This document shows, in pieces, positions 34,698 to 42,938 of a stretch of DNA of 64,000 bases (the first letter of the stretch is position 1; each line of letters starts with the position of its first letter). Source of the DNA: Streptomyces albofaciens JCM 4342 (GTDB lineage: Bacteria; Actinomycetota; Actinomycetes; Streptomycetales; Streptomycetaceae). Position numbers and translations under genes: made by a program. The notes under the pieces are model-generated. The model was not told where the DNA came from, ran no database searches, and was given only the letters and a program-made list of their open reading frames with translations. Where the stretch lies: the NCBI RefSeq assembly GCF_008634025.1, contig NZ_PDCM01000001.1, positions 2,946,501 through 3,010,500 on the forward strand, in the 5' to 3' direction.

Positions 34698-35342
34698 CTA
34701 CTTCTGTGACGGGGCCGTGTCCGGGTGCCGCAGCGCCAGCCCGTCGACCAGCGCCAGCAGTCCCGTCTCGAACGCCCCCTCGTCGACCCGCTGCTGGTGC
34801 TCCGCCAGCAGGTGCGCCTGGCCCAGGTGCGGGTAGTCGGCCGGGTCGTACGCGCTCGGGTCGGCCACGAAGCCGCGCGCGAAGGAGGCCAGCGCGGAGC
34901 CCGCGACGAAGTAGCGGACCATGGCGCAGATCCTGGTGGCCTGGGCGGGCGGCCAGCCGGCCTCCACCATGCCGCCGAACGCCGCGTCGGCCATCTTCAG
35001 GCCGGCCGGGCGGCGGCCGGGGCCCTGGGCGAGGAAGGGCACGATGTTCGGGTGCGCGGCGAGGGCCGCGCGGTAGGAGCGGGCCCAGGCCAGCAGCCCG
35101 GTCCGCCAGTCGGCGCCCGCGCCGAAGGCCGACACGTCCACCTCGGAGATCACCGTGTCGGCGACCGCGTCCAGGATCTCGTCCTTGGTCGTGAAGTGGT
35201 TGTACAGGGACGGCCCGCTGACGCCCAGCTCGGCGGCGAGCCGCCGGGTGGACAGTGCCGTCAGGCCCTCCGCGTCGATGAGCGCGAGCGCCGTGGTGAC
35301 GATGCGCTCCCGGCTCAGGAGGGGCTTGCGGGGTCGGGCCAT
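34698..35342 (-). CDS. TetR-family regulator (TetR_C type)
   Basis: A 214-aa repressor. The N-terminal helix-turn-helix covers about 10-55: RERIVTTALALIDAEG, LSTRRLAAELGVSGPSLYNHF and TTKDEILDAV. The C-terminal ligand domain resembles that of TetR itself rather than the short-chain acyl-CoA type. Start at ATG 35342 (MARPRKPLL), since upstream frames have no helix-turn-helix content. Divergent from an acyl-CoA dehydrogenase gene, with an AAACTA-N7-TAGTTA operator between them (35371-35389). A perfect version of this site lies before the aldehyde dehydrogenase gene, so it probably controls both. Confidence 0.9.
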   Translation of the reverse strand: MARPRKPLLSRERIVTTALALIDAEGLTALSTRRLAAELGVSGPSLYNHFTTKDEILDAVADTVISEVDVSAFGAGADWRTGLLAWARSYRAALAAHPNIVPFLAQGPGRRPAGLKMADAAFGGMVEAGWPPAQATRICAMVRYFVAGSALASFARGFVADPSAYDPADYPHLGQAHLLAEHQQRVDEGAFETGLLALVDGLALRHPDTAPSQK

Positions 35343-35370
35343 GCCGCACATAGTAGAGGCCGCCGCCCGA

Positions 35371-35389
35371 AAACTAGCAGTGGTAGTTA
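35371..35389. promoter_or_regulatory. operator-like palindrome AAACTA-N7-TAGTTA
   Basis: AAACTA (35371-35376), 7-nt spacer GCAGTGG, TAGTTA (35384-35389). It differs from the 28745-28763 site only at the last base of the second arm. It sits 28 bp before the TetR start and 59 bp before the acyl-CoA dehydrogenase ATG, well placed to control both directions. Confidence 0.75.
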
Positions 35390-35448
35390 AGGGGGCGGAC
35401 GGCTGCACCGGGCGGCCCGGCGGCCGTCCTCCGCCGCGAGGGGCCTTC

Positions 35449-36603
35449 ATGAACCTGGAGCTGAGCGAGGAGCAGGCTGCCGTCCGGCAGCTCGCCGAGG
35501 ACTTCGTCGACCGCGAGATCGTGCCGCACGCCGCCGCCTGGGACCGCGCCGAGCGGGTCGACCGGGCCGTGGTGAAGAAGCTGGGCGAGCTGGGCTTCCT
35601 CGGCCTGACCGTCCCCGAGGAGTACGGCGGCTCGGGCGGCGATCACCTCGCCTACGCGCTGGTGACCGAGGAACTGGGCCGCGGCGACTCCGCGGTGCGC
35701 GGCATCGTCTCCGTATCGCTGGGCCTGGTCGCCAAGACCATCGCGGCCTGGGGCGACGAGGACCAGAAGCGGCGCTGGCTGCCCCCGCTCACCTCCGGCG
35801 AGGCCGTCGGCTGCTTCGGCCTCACCGAGCCCGGCACCGGCTCGGACGCGGGCAGCCTGGCGACCCGCGCCGTACGGGACGGTGACGGCTCGTACGTGAT
35901 CAACGGCAGCAAGATGTTCATCACCAACGGCACCTGGGCCGACGTGGTGCTGCTCTTCGCGCGCACCGGCGACGCGCCGGGGCACAAGGGCGTCAGCGCC
36001 TTCCTCGTCCCCGCGGACACGCCCGGCCTGGAGCGCCGGGAGATCCACGGCAAGCTGGGGCTGCGCGGCCAGGCCACCGCCGAGCTGGTGCTCCAGGACG
36101 TGCGGGTGCCCGCCGACGCGATGCTGGCCCCGGAGGGCAAGGGGTTCTCCGTCGCGATGTCGGCCCTGGCCAAGGGCCGGATGTCGGTCGCCGCGGGCTG
36201 TGTCGGCATCGCCCGGGCGGCCCTGGACGCCGCCGTCGGGTACGCCACCGAGCGCGAGCAGTTCGGCCGGACCATCGCCCACCATCAGCTCGTACAGGAG
36301 CTGATCAGCGACATCGCCGTGGACGTGGACGCCGCGCGCCTGCTGACCTGGCGGGTCGCCGACCTGATCGACCGCGGTGAGCCGTTCGCCACCGAGGCGT
36401 CCAAGGCGAAGCTGTTCGCGTCCGAGGCGGCGGTGCGCGCCGCGAACAACGCGCTCCAGGTCTTCGGCGGCTACGGCTACATCGACGAGTACCCGGTCGG
36501 CAAGCTGCTGCGGGACGCCCGGGTGATGACGCTGTACGAGGGCACCAGCCAGATACAGAAGCTGGTCATCGGGCGGGCGCTGACGGGGGTGTCGGCGTTC
36601 TGA
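35449..36603 (+). CDS. acyl-CoA dehydrogenase
   Basis: A 384-aa FAD enzyme introducing a trans-2,3 double bond into acyl-CoA (beta-oxidation or branched-chain acid catabolism). Visible: CFGLTEPGTGSDAGSL (FAD/substrate), YVINGSKMFITNG, LKGRMSVAAG-like region (AKGRMSVAAGCVGIAR), and the catalytic Glu in MTLYEGTSQIQKLVIGR. The pattern is of the short/branched-chain class, but chain length is not assignable. Start at ATG 35449, preceded by GAGGGG. Divergent from a TetR regulator whose operator lies between them. Confidence 0.94.
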   Translation: MNLELSEEQAAVRQLAEDFVDREIVPHAAAWDRAERVDRAVVKKLGELGFLGLTVPEEYGGSGGDHLAYALVTEELGRGDSAVRGIVSVSLGLVAKTIAAWGDEDQKRRWLPPLTSGEAVGCFGLTEPGTGSDAGSLATRAVRDGDGSYVINGSKMFITNGTWADVVLLFARTGDAPGHKGVSAFLVPADTPGLERREIHGKLGLRGQATAELVLQDVRVPADAMLAPEGKGFSVAMSALAKGRMSVAAGCVGIARAALDAAVGYATEREQFGRTIAHHQLVQELISDIAVDVDAARLLTWRVADLIDRGEPFATEASKAKLFASEAAVRAANNALQVFGGYGYIDEYPVGKLLRDARVMTLYEGTSQIQKLVIGRALTGVSAF

Positions 36604-36697
36604 GACGGCCGGGCCGGGCGTTCTGGGACGGACAGGTCGGCGTACTGAGGCGGCCGGGTCCGGGCTTCCCGGGGCGGACGTGCCGCACCACGCGGCC

Positions 36698-36712
36698 CTA
36701 AGCGCTTGCTCA
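36698..36712. promoter_or_regulatory. operator-like AAGCGCTTGCTCA site (TetR promoter)
   Basis: CTAAGCGCTTGCTCA lies 66 bp before the TetR start. Its reverse complement with one change occurs at 37465-37479, before the MaoC gene. Sites of this AAGCGCTTGCT form are known to me from TetR regulators of acyl-CoA metabolism in actinobacteria. Confidence 0.7.
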
Positions 36713-36777
36713 CCGGCGCGGTAAGGTGTTCGGTCCGTCGCGGAGAGTCCGTGGCGGACCGAGGATCGGGGTGCGCG

Positions 36778-37407
36778 ATGGTCACGGAGGCGGAGCGGGC
36801 GGACGGCCCGGCGGAGGACTGGGCCGACGTGTCCCCGGAGGCGGCCCGCCGCCTGGTCCGTGCCGCCGTCCAGGCATTCGCCGAGCGCGGCTACCACGCC
36901 ACCACCACCCGCGACATCGCGGGCCGCGCCGGCATGAGCCCCGCCGCGCTCTACATCCACTACAGGACCAAGGAAGAGCTGCTCTACCGGATCAGCGGCG
37001 TCGGCCACGAGAAGGCCCTGCGGATCATGGAGGAGGCGGCCGCCGTCGAGGGCGGCCCCACCGAGCGGCTCCGCGCCGCCGTCCGCGCCTTCGCGTGCTG
37101 GCACGCGCGGCACCACACCACCGCCCGGGTCATCCAGTACGAACTCCAGGCGCTCAGCGAGGAGCACTACACCGAGATCGCCGACCTGCGGCGCCGTACC
37201 GACCGCTCGCTGCGCGGCATCCTCCAGGACGGCGCGGACGCGGGGGAGTTCACCGTCGGCGACGTGCCGGGCACCACCCTCGCGGTGCTGTCGCTGTGCG
37301 TGGACGTGGCCCGCTGGTTCTCCGCGGAGGGCGCCCGTACGCCCGAGGAGGTGGGCGATCTGTACGCCGATCTCGTGCTGCGCATGGTGGGCGCGCGGCG
37401 TCCGTGA
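36778..37407 (+). CDS. TetR-family regulator (acyl-CoA metabolism type)
   Basis: A 209-aa repressor. The helix-turn-helix region (about 24-70) reads VRAAVQAFAERGYHATTTRD, IAGRAGMSPAALYIHYRTKE and ELLYRISG. The C-terminal domain (HARHHTTARVIQYELQALSE) resembles the KstR2/FadR-like group that senses acyl-CoA. ATG 36778 is preceded by GAGG; the longer frame adds only promoter sequence including the operator. It is followed after 125 bp by the MaoC dehydratase gene, which carries a matching operator, so autoregulation plus control of MaoC is likely. Confidence 0.9.
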   Translation: MVTEAERADGPAEDWADVSPEAARRLVRAAVQAFAERGYHATTTRDIAGRAGMSPAALYIHYRTKEELLYRISGVGHEKALRIMEEAAAVEGGPTERLRAAVRAFACWHARHHTTARVIQYELQALSEEHYTEIADLRRRTDRSLRGILQDGADAGEFTVGDVPGTTLAVLSLCVDVARWFSAEGARTPEEVGDLYADLVLRMVGARRP

Positions 37408-37464
37408 ACCCGTCCGGCCGGGCGCCGGCCGGGCATTGACAGCTCCCGGGGCCGCTGAGCATGC

Positions 37465-37479
37465 TGAGCAAGCGCTTGG
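37465..37479. promoter_or_regulatory. operator-like AAGCGCTTGCTCA site (MaoC promoter, reverse orientation)
   Basis: TGAGCAAGCGCTTGG; its complement matches the 36698-36712 site at 14 of 15 positions. It lies 54 bp before the MaoC start. Confidence 0.7.
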
Positions 37480-37532
37480 TCGACGACGGCACGGTCCGCG
37501 CCCGCCCGCGCGGCCTGAGGAGGCATACGGAC

Positions 37533-37994
37533 ATGGCACAGCCCCGGGTGTTCGGCTCGCTCGACGAGCTGCGGAACGCGGTCGGCGAGGACCTCGGCAC
37601 CAGCGACTGGCTGGAGATCGACCAGAAGCGGATCGACCTGTTCGCGGACGCCACCGGCGACCACCAGTGGATCCACGTCGACCCCGAGCGGGCCGCGGCC
37701 GGGCCGTTCGGCGCCACGATCGCGCACGGCTATCTGACGCTGGCGCTGCTGCCCGCGCTCGTACCGCAGCTGCTGCGCGTCGACAACGTCAAGATGGGCA
37801 TCAACTACGGCGTCAACAAGGTCCGCTTCCCCGCTCCCGTCCCGGTCGGCTCGCGGCTGCGGGCCACCGCCCGGATCGCGGACGTGACGGAGGTGACCGG
37901 CGGCGTGCAGCTCGCGACGGCGGTGACGGTCGAACGCGAGGGCGGCGACAAGCCGGTGTGCGTGGCCGAGACGCTCAGCCGCTTCCTCCTGTGA
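37533..37994 (+). CDS. MaoC-like (R)-specific enoyl-CoA hydratase
   Basis: A 153-aa hotdog-fold enzyme hydrating trans-2-enoyl-CoA to (R)-3-hydroxyacyl-CoA. The hydratase 2 motif is visible: DLFADATGDHQWIHVDPERA contains the catalytic Asp and His, with GPFGATIAHGYLTLAL following. NYGVNKVRFPAPVPVGSRLR completes the core. ATG 37533 has GAGGAGG about 10 nt upstream. It lies downstream of a TetR gene with which it shares an operator-like sequence. Substrate chain length unknown. Confidence 0.93.
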   Translation: MAQPRVFGSLDELRNAVGEDLGTSDWLEIDQKRIDLFADATGDHQWIHVDPERAAAGPFGATIAHGYLTLALLPALVPQLLRVDNVKMGINYGVNKVRFPAPVPVGSRLRATARIADVTEVTGGVQLATAVTVEREGGDKPVCVAETLSRFLL

Positions 37995-38057
37995 CGGAGC
38001 GCCGTGCGCGGCCTCGCCCACGGCACATCCCCGCAGCCCACCGCGCGTGCCCACGGA

Positions 38058-38063
38058 TAGGGT
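38058..38063 (+). promoter_or_regulatory. -10 element of probable leaderless soxR transcript
   Basis: TAGGGT matches the streptomycete vegetative -10. The GTG start of the SoxR gene at 38070 follows 6 nt later, so transcription would begin at or next to the start codon. No clear -35 hexamer is seen at the proper distance. Confidence 0.5.
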
Positions 38064-38069
38064 TGTGCC

Positions 38070-38624
38070 GTGCCCCAGCTTCCTTTCAAGGTCCACGAAC
38101 TCACCGTCGGCCAGCTTTCCGCGCGGAGCGGCGCGGCGGTGTCCGCCCTGCACTTCTACGAGTCCAAGGGGCTGATCAGCAGCACCCGTACGGCCGGCAA
38201 CCAGCGCCGCTACACCCGTGACGCGCTGCGCCGGGTCGCCTTCGTACGCGCCGCCCAGCGGGTCGGCATCCCGCTCGCGGTGATCCGCGACGCGCTCGCC
38301 GAACTGCCCGACGGGCGCACCCCCAACCGGGAGGACTGGGCCCGGCTCTCCGAGGTCTGGCGCGGCGAGCTGGACGAGCGCATCAGCCAGCTCGTCGAGC
38401 TGCGCGACCGGCTGACCGACTGCATCGGCTGCGGCTGCCTCTCCCTCCAGAAGTGCGCGCTGTCCAACCCCTACGACGAACTCGGCGCGCAGGGGCCGGG
38501 CGCGCGGCGGCTGCGCGTGGACCGGGGCGGCGGGCCGGCCCGGACGGGCGCGGCCGCGCCCGGTACCGCTACCCGCACCGGCACCGGTACCGACGCGTCG
38601 GACGAGTGCGGCGCGGACTGCTAG
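38070..38624 (+). CDS. soxR: SoxR redox-sensing MerR-family activator
   Basis: A 184-aa [2Fe-2S] regulator that activates genes when its cluster is oxidised, in streptomycetes typically by redox-active secondary metabolites. The MerR DNA-binding region (10-80) has [20 protein letters not shown] and [15 protein letters not shown]. The cluster motif C-x2-C-x-C-x5-C is complete (Cys118, 121, 123, 129). The C-terminus after residue 140 is a Gly/Thr/Ala-rich extension ending CGADC, longer than in enteric SoxR but common in this genus. Translation starts at GTG 38070; a -10-like TAGGGT 6 nt upstream implies a leaderless message. Confidence 0.95.
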   Translation: MPQLPFKVHELTVGQLSARSGAAVSALHFYESKGLISSTRTAGNQRRYTRDALRRVAFVRAAQRVGIPLAVIRDALAELPDGRTPNREDWARLSEVWRGELDERISQLVELRDRLTDCIGCGCLSLQKCALSNPYDELGAQGPGARRLRVDRGGGPARTGAAAPGTATRTGTGTDASDECGADC

Positions 38625-38675
38625 GGCTCACCCTGCCTCCGGCTCGGGCGGACGGCTGCGCCTCACCGAACTTCC

Positions 38676-38697
38676 GGCTCGGGTGGCCGGCCGAGCC
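38676..38697. terminator. short hairpin between soxR and amidase genes
   Basis: GGCTCGG (38676-38682) and CCGAGCC (38691-38697) form a 7-bp stem with an 8-nt loop, ending right against the amidase stop codon. It may serve both convergent genes. Confidence 0.4.
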
Positions 38698-40140
38698 TTA
38701 CCAGACCTCCGGCTTGCGGTGCGCCCACGGCCGGGCCCGCTCCAACTGCGCCGAGAGCGCGACCAGCGTCGCGTCCTCCCCGTACCGCCCGCCCAGCATG
38801 ACGCCGATCGGCAGACCGGCCGCGTTCCAGTGCAGCGGCACGCTCACCGCGGGCTGGCCGGTGGCGTTGTAGAGCGGCGTGAACGGGGTGAAGGCGCCGA
38901 CCGCGGCGAACTCGGCCTTCGGGTCCGCGTCGTTGCGCAGCTCGCCCACGCGCGGCGGCGGCGTCGCGACCGTCGGCGTCAGCACCACGTCGAACCCGCC
39001 GTCCCGCGCCATCACCCCGTCGGCGATCAGCTGCCCCAGCATCCGGAACGCGTACAGCGCGCGGGCGTATTCGACTCCCGGGATCTCCGCGCCGCGCCCG
39101 CGCAGATAGCGGGTCAGCGGCAGCAGCTCCGCCTCGCGCTCCGGCGGCACCGGGCGGCCGGCGGCGATCACCGACCAGACGCGGGTGAAGGCGAGGCGGT
39201 AGCTGTCGTCGGCGGGCAGGGCCAGCGCGTCGACCTCGTGTCCGAGGTCCGCGAGGAGCGCGGCCGTCTCCGTGACGGCGGCCCGGCAGTCCGGGTGCAC
39301 CTCGACGCCGGGGAAGGGCACGTCGGTCAGCCAGCCCACGCGCAGCCGCCCCGGGTCGCGCAGGGCGCAGGCCGCGTACGTCTCGCCGGGCGGCAGTGCG
39401 GGCGCCGCGAACGGGTCGCCGGGCATCGGGCCGGCCATCGCGTCCAGCAGCGCGGCGGCGTCCGCGACCGTACGGGCGAGCGGGCCCGCCGTACCCAGGC
39501 CGGAGACGTCGTGGAGCAGCGGTCCCGAGCTGATCAGGCCGCGGCTCGGCTTGATGCCGTACAGGCCGCAGAGCGCGGCGGGGATACGGATCGAGCCGCC
39601 GCCGTCGCTGCCGTGCGCCACGGGAGCCAGCCCGCCGGCCACCGCCGCGGCGGCCCCGCCGCTCGAACCGCCCGCCGTACGCTCCAGGTCCCAGGGGGTG
39701 CGGGCGGGCGGCGCGAGGAGGTTCTCCGTGTAGCAGGGCAGGCCGAATTCGGGGGTGTTGGTCTTGCCGAGCAGGATCGTGCCCGCCCGGCGCAGCTTGG
39801 TGACGACATGGTCGTCCCGCTCCGGCACCAGGTCGGCGAACGCCCGCGAGCCCATCGTGCAGCGCACCCCGGCGACCTGGGTCAGGTCCTTGACCGGCAC
39901 CGGGACCCCGAACAGCGGCGGAAGTTCCCGGCCCTCGCGGCGCGCCGCGGTGGCCTCGTCCTCCGCCGCGGCCGCCTGCTTGCGGGCGATGCCGGGGGTA
40001 CGGGTGAGATACGCGCCGAGCCTGCTGTCCAGGTCCTCGGCGCGGGCGAGGTAGTGCTCGGTGATCTCGACGGGGGACAGTTCGCCGGTCCGTACTCCGG
40101 CGGCCTGTTCCAGGGCGGTCAGATCGTGCAGTTCGGCCAT
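38698..40140 (-). CDS. amidase signature family amidohydrolase
   Basis: A 480-aa hydrolase of carboxamides. The Ser-cisSer-Lys triad is visible: Lys84 in VPVKDL, the Ser pair at 159-160 in AGGSSGGAAAAVAGG, and nucleophile Ser183 in GSDGGGSIRIPAA. The C-terminal part has TPTVATPPP and PLYNATGQPAVSVPL as usual. GatA function is unlikely because no gatB/gatC neighbour is present and the sequence is of the stand-alone type. It is convergent with soxR and followed upstream by the small membrane protein/MFS pair. Confidence 0.93.
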   Translation of the reverse strand: MAELHDLTALEQAAGVRTGELSPVEITEHYLARAEDLDSRLGAYLTRTPGIARKQAAAAEDEATAARREGRELPPLFGVPVPVKDLTQVAGVRCTMGSRAFADLVPERDDHVVTKLRRAGTILLGKTNTPEFGLPCYTENLLAPPARTPWDLERTAGGSSGGAAAAVAGGLAPVAHGSDGGGSIRIPAALCGLYGIKPSRGLISSGPLLHDVSGLGTAGPLARTVADAAALLDAMAGPMPGDPFAAPALPPGETYAACALRDPGRLRVGWLTDVPFPGVEVHPDCRAAVTETAALLADLGHEVDALALPADDSYRLAFTRVWSVIAAGRPVPPEREAELLPLTRYLRGRGAEIPGVEYARALYAFRMLGQLIADGVMARDGGFDVVLTPTVATPPPRVGELRNDADPKAEFAAVGAFTPFTPLYNATGQPAVSVPLHWNAAGLPIGVMLGGRYGEDATLVALSAQLERARPWAHRKPEVW

Positions 40141-40197
40141 GCGGGTCCGCCTTCGGTGCGCTGTGGGGGCCGGTCCGGGCGGACCGGCGGTGCTGGG

Positions 40198-40311
40198 TCA
40201 GCCCGTGAAGAGTTGTCTCAGCTTCAGGGCCAGTTCGTAAAGGCCGTACCCGAACGGGAGGCCGACCCACAGCCAGGCCACGACGAGCAGGGCGGTGCGG
40301 CGGGCGGTCAT
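40198..40311 (-). CDS. MFS transporter small subunit (37 aa membrane protein)
   Basis: A 37-residue protein (MTARRTALLVVAWLWVGLPF start) with one transmembrane helix and a conserved-looking YGLYELALKLRQLF tail. It corresponds to the small partner often annotated next to OFA-type MFS transporters as an MFS small subunit. Its ATG overlaps the MFS stop as ATGA, so it is translated by coupling to the transporter. It is too short for most gene callers. Role probably structural or regulatory for the transporter; this is inferred. Confidence 0.75.
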   Translation of the reverse strand: MTARRTALLVVAWLWVGLPFGYGLYELALKLRQLFTG

Positions 40312-41771
40312 GAGGCGGCTCCTTTCGGGGCGGTGCGGGAGGCGGCCCGGGCCCCGTCCGGCGGTGGTTCGTGGTACCGGGGATGCACGGGCCGCACCAG
40401 CTCGTTGGCGGCGAACCCGGCGACGAGCAGGCCGATCATGAGGAAGAAGGAGGTCGTGTACAGCTCGGGGCCGGTGTGCCCGGCGGACCTGCGGGCGTCG
40501 GCGACGGCGTTGACGATCAGCGGCCCGAGGACGCCCGCGGTGGACCACGCGGTGAGCAGCCGGCCGTGGATCGCGCCCACCTGGTACGCACCGAACAGGT
40601 CCTTCAGATAGGCGGGCACGGTGGCGAACCCGCCCCCGTAGAACGAGAGCAGCACCGCGGCGCATCCGATGAACAAGGGCTTGGACGCGTCGCCCGCCAG
40701 TGCGATCAGCAGGTACATCAGCGCGCCCACGCCCAGGTAGAGGCGGTAGACGTGCTTCCGTCCGACCAGGTCGGAGGTGGCCGACCAGACGATCCGGCCG
40801 AGCATGTTGGCCAGCGACAGCAGGCCGACGAAGCCCGCGGCGGCCGACGCGCTCACCGGCGCCGGGCCGCGCGCGAAGAAGTCGGTGACCATCGGCGCCG
40901 CCTTCTCCAGGATGCCGATGCCCGCCGTGACGTTCGTGCACAGCACCACCCACAGACACCAGAACTGCGGGGTGCGCAGGGCGTTACGGGCGGACACCCG
41001 CGCGGCGGTGACCGGCGGCCGGGCCGCGGCCGGGGCCCCGGCGTCAGGGACTTCCGCAACGGGAACTTCCGCGTCGGGGGCTTCCGCACCGGGGACTTCA
41101 ACATCGGGGGCTTCCGCATCGGAAACCGCACCGTCGCGGACTCCCGCTTCGGCGGGCGGCACCCGTACGAGCAGTACGCCGAGCGTCATGAAGACCGCGT
41201 ACGCCAGCCCCATCACCAGGAAGGTGCGGGCGATCCCGGCCGGGTCCGTGCCCAGCGCGCCCAGCAGCCAGGCCGACCAGGGCGAGGCGATCAGGGCGCC
41301 GCCGCCGAAGCCCATGATGGCGATGCCGGTGGCCGTGCCCGGACGGTCCGGGAACCACTTGATGAGCGTGGAGACGGGGGAGATGTAGCCGATGCCCAGG
41401 CCGATGCCGCCGATCAGTCCGTAGCCGAGGACGATCAGCCAGTACTGCCGGGTGGCCGCACCGAGCGCCGCCACCAGGAAGCCCGACGAGAAGCAGACCG
41501 CCGAGACGGCCATCGCCCAGCGGGGGCCGTTGCGTTCGACGAGGGTGCCGCCGAACGCGGCGGACAGCCCCAGCATGACGATGGCCAGCTGGAAGGGGAG
41601 CGCGGAGGCCGTCCCGGACAGGCCCAGCGCGGCCTCCAGAGGCGGCTTGAACACGCTCCACGCGTACGCCTGCCCGATGGCGAGGTGGATCGACAGCGCC
41701 GCGGGCGGCACGAGCAGGCGGCTCCAGCCCGGCGGCGCGACGACGGTACGGGTACGGCCGGACGCACGCAT
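40308..41771 (-). CDS. OFA-family MFS transporter (oxalate/formate antiporter type)
   Basis: A 487-aa major facilitator protein of the oxalate:formate antiporter family, exchanging small organic anions. Markers: SIHLAIGQAYAWSVFKPPLE near the N-terminus, GGIGLGIGYISPVSTLIKWFPD, and NMLGRIVWSATSDLVGRKH. The cytosolic central loop contains a run of DAEAP/VAEVP pentapeptides coded by seven 15-bp repeats (41048-41152). ATG 41771 is used; an in-frame GTG at 41819 adds 16 residues and neither has a convincing ribosome site. The 37-aa small subunit is coupled downstream. Substrate unproven. Confidence 0.88.
   Translation of the reverse strand: MRASGRTRTVVAPPGWSRLLVPPAALSIHLAIGQAYAWSVFKPPLEAALGLSGTASALPFQLAIVMLGLSAAFGGTLVERNGPRWAMAVSAVCFSSGFLVAALGAATRQYWLIVLGYGLIGGIGLGIGYISPVSTLIKWFPDRPGTATGIAIMGFGGGALIASPWSAWLLGALGTDPAGIARTFLVMGLAYAVFMTLGVLLVRVPPAEAGVRDGAVSDAEAPDVEVPGAEAPDAEVPVAEVPDAGAPAAARPPVTAARVSARNALRTPQFWCLWVVLCTNVTAGIGILEKAAPMVTDFFARGPAPVSASAAAGFVGLLSLANMLGRIVWSATSDLVGRKHVYRLYLGVGALMYLLIALAGDASKPLFIGCAAVLLSFYGGGFATVPAYLKDLFGAYQVGAIHGRLLTAWSTAGVLGPLIVNAVADARRSAGHTGPELYTTSFFLMIGLLVAGFAANELVRPVHPRYHEPPPDGARAASRTAPKGAAS
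41048..41152. repeat. seven tandem 15-bp repeats in MFS loop
   Basis: Seven in-frame, imperfect 15-bp units of the form GGGCTTCCGCACCGG encode an acidic-proline pentapeptide array in the cytosolic loop between the two transporter halves. Unit number could vary without frameshift. Confidence 0.8.
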
Positions 41772-41880
41772 GAGGCGGAACGTACAGCGTTCACCTACTT
41801 CCGGGAAGTACGCCCGCACCGCGTCCGCGCCGCGCCCGGATCGCTCCCGCCGCCCCGGCGGCGCGCGTCCCGGCCGTCCC

Positions 41881-42498
41881 TCAGGCCGCCACGAACAGCC
41901 GCCGCTCGCGGGACGACTGCCGCGCCTGCGCCAGCGTCTCCCTGGTCAGCACCGAAAGCGGCGCCACGATCCCGCACTCCTGGCACACCGGTCCCGCCAT
42001 CGGGAAGCGTTCGAGATCCGTGCGCCAGACGAACCGCCGCGTTTCGCAGACCGGGCAGTCCGCCCGCGGCGTGCCCGCCTCCATCGCGCGGATCATGCTG
42101 CGCAGCACCGCGGGCAGCGGCGCCGCGGGATGCCGGTGGGGCGCTTCGCACGGCACGATGTCACAGCCGCCCCAGGTGCGCCGGTGCCAGTCGTCGAGCG
42201 CGCTGGGCTGCCGGATGCCGTCGTGCTTCTCGCGGCGCCTGCGGGCCGCGAACTCCTGCTCGTACCCGAGCCAGACGGCGCGGGCCTCCTCCAGTTCCTC
42301 CAGCGCGGCCACCAGCCGCGCCGGGTCGGGTTCGCGGTCCTCGGTCGCGATGCCCGCCCTGGTGCACAGATGGTGCCAGGTCGCGCGATGCCCGTACGGG
42401 GCGAAGCGTTCGAGGCACTTGCGCAGGGCCGTACGCCGCTGGGTGGCGACGAGACGGGGGTTGCGCACCTGTTCTGCGAGAGCTCTGAAACCGGCCAA
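41881..42498 (-). CDS. unknown protein with four-cysteine zinc-ribbon-like C-terminus
   Basis: A 205-aa protein I do not recognise. The N-terminal 110 residues are helical and charged (e.g. LVAALEELEEARAVWLGYEQ). The C-terminus has Cys148-x2-Cys151 and Cys172-x2-Cys175, spaced as a zinc ribbon. Two further Cys, near 112 and 117, and several His are in between. It starts at TTG 42498, chosen because GGAGG lies 9 nt upstream and no ATG or GTG fits. The sequence suggests a nucleic-acid- or protein-binding regulator, but no family is assigned. Confidence 0.7.
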   Translation of the reverse strand: MAGFRALAEQVRNPRLVATQRRTALRKCLERFAPYGHRATWHHLCTRAGIATEDREPDPARLVAALEELEEARAVWLGYEQEFAARRRREKHDGIRQPSALDDWHRRTWGGCDIVPCEAPHRHPAAPLPAVLRSMIRAMEAGTPRADCPVCETRRFVWRTDLERFPMAGPVCQECGIVAPLSVLTRETLAQARQSSRERRLFVAA

Positions 42499-42938
42499 TT
42501 CATCCCACCTCCGTGGGGAGGACCCGACTGGACAGAGAATGGACGTAGCGGACCGCCCACCGGATCCATCGAACTGTCTTGCGGGTGTCTGGTGGCGGCA
42601 CTCGCGCCGCACCGGTCGCGGCCCTCGCTCCCGATGCCCCCGCGGCGCCCGGCGCGCCTCGTGTGCGTCATCCACCGTACATCTGTGGGGATTTGAGAAA
42701 GTTAAGGTTGCCCACCTTCCGACTGCGGCGCGATACCGGCGCCCTCGATGCGAGGGGCACCGGTGACTGCTGGTACCCACACGCGGGGCGATCGATCCGC
42801 GGGGCGCCGGACTTGGCGGCATCCGGCCGGTCGTGTGCGGACGGGCTTCGTACGGCCCGTTCAGCAGTGCGAGCCGGATTCGTACGGCCCGTCCCCGTAC
42901 GAGCCCGTACGAGCCCGTGCCCGCGCCGGGGCGGCGGC
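42499..42938. other. intergenic region between zinc-ribbon gene and alpha/beta-hydrolase gene
   Basis: About 440 bp. The 42685-42720 stretch is AT-rich and includes a small inverted repeat (AAGGT at 42704-42708, ACCTT at 42714-42718), probably the promoter of the zinc-ribbon gene. Near the hydrolase stop, the word TTCGTACGGCCCGT occurs twice (from about 42848 and 42880) with further CGTACGAGCC copies; these may be decayed repeats. No gene is supported. Confidence 0.5.

Noticed and set aside
42704..42718. AAGGT-N5-ACCTT as an iron-regulator (DmdR/IdeR) box
   Set aside because: Spacing between half sites is 5, not the 7 of the consensus, and no iron gene follows.
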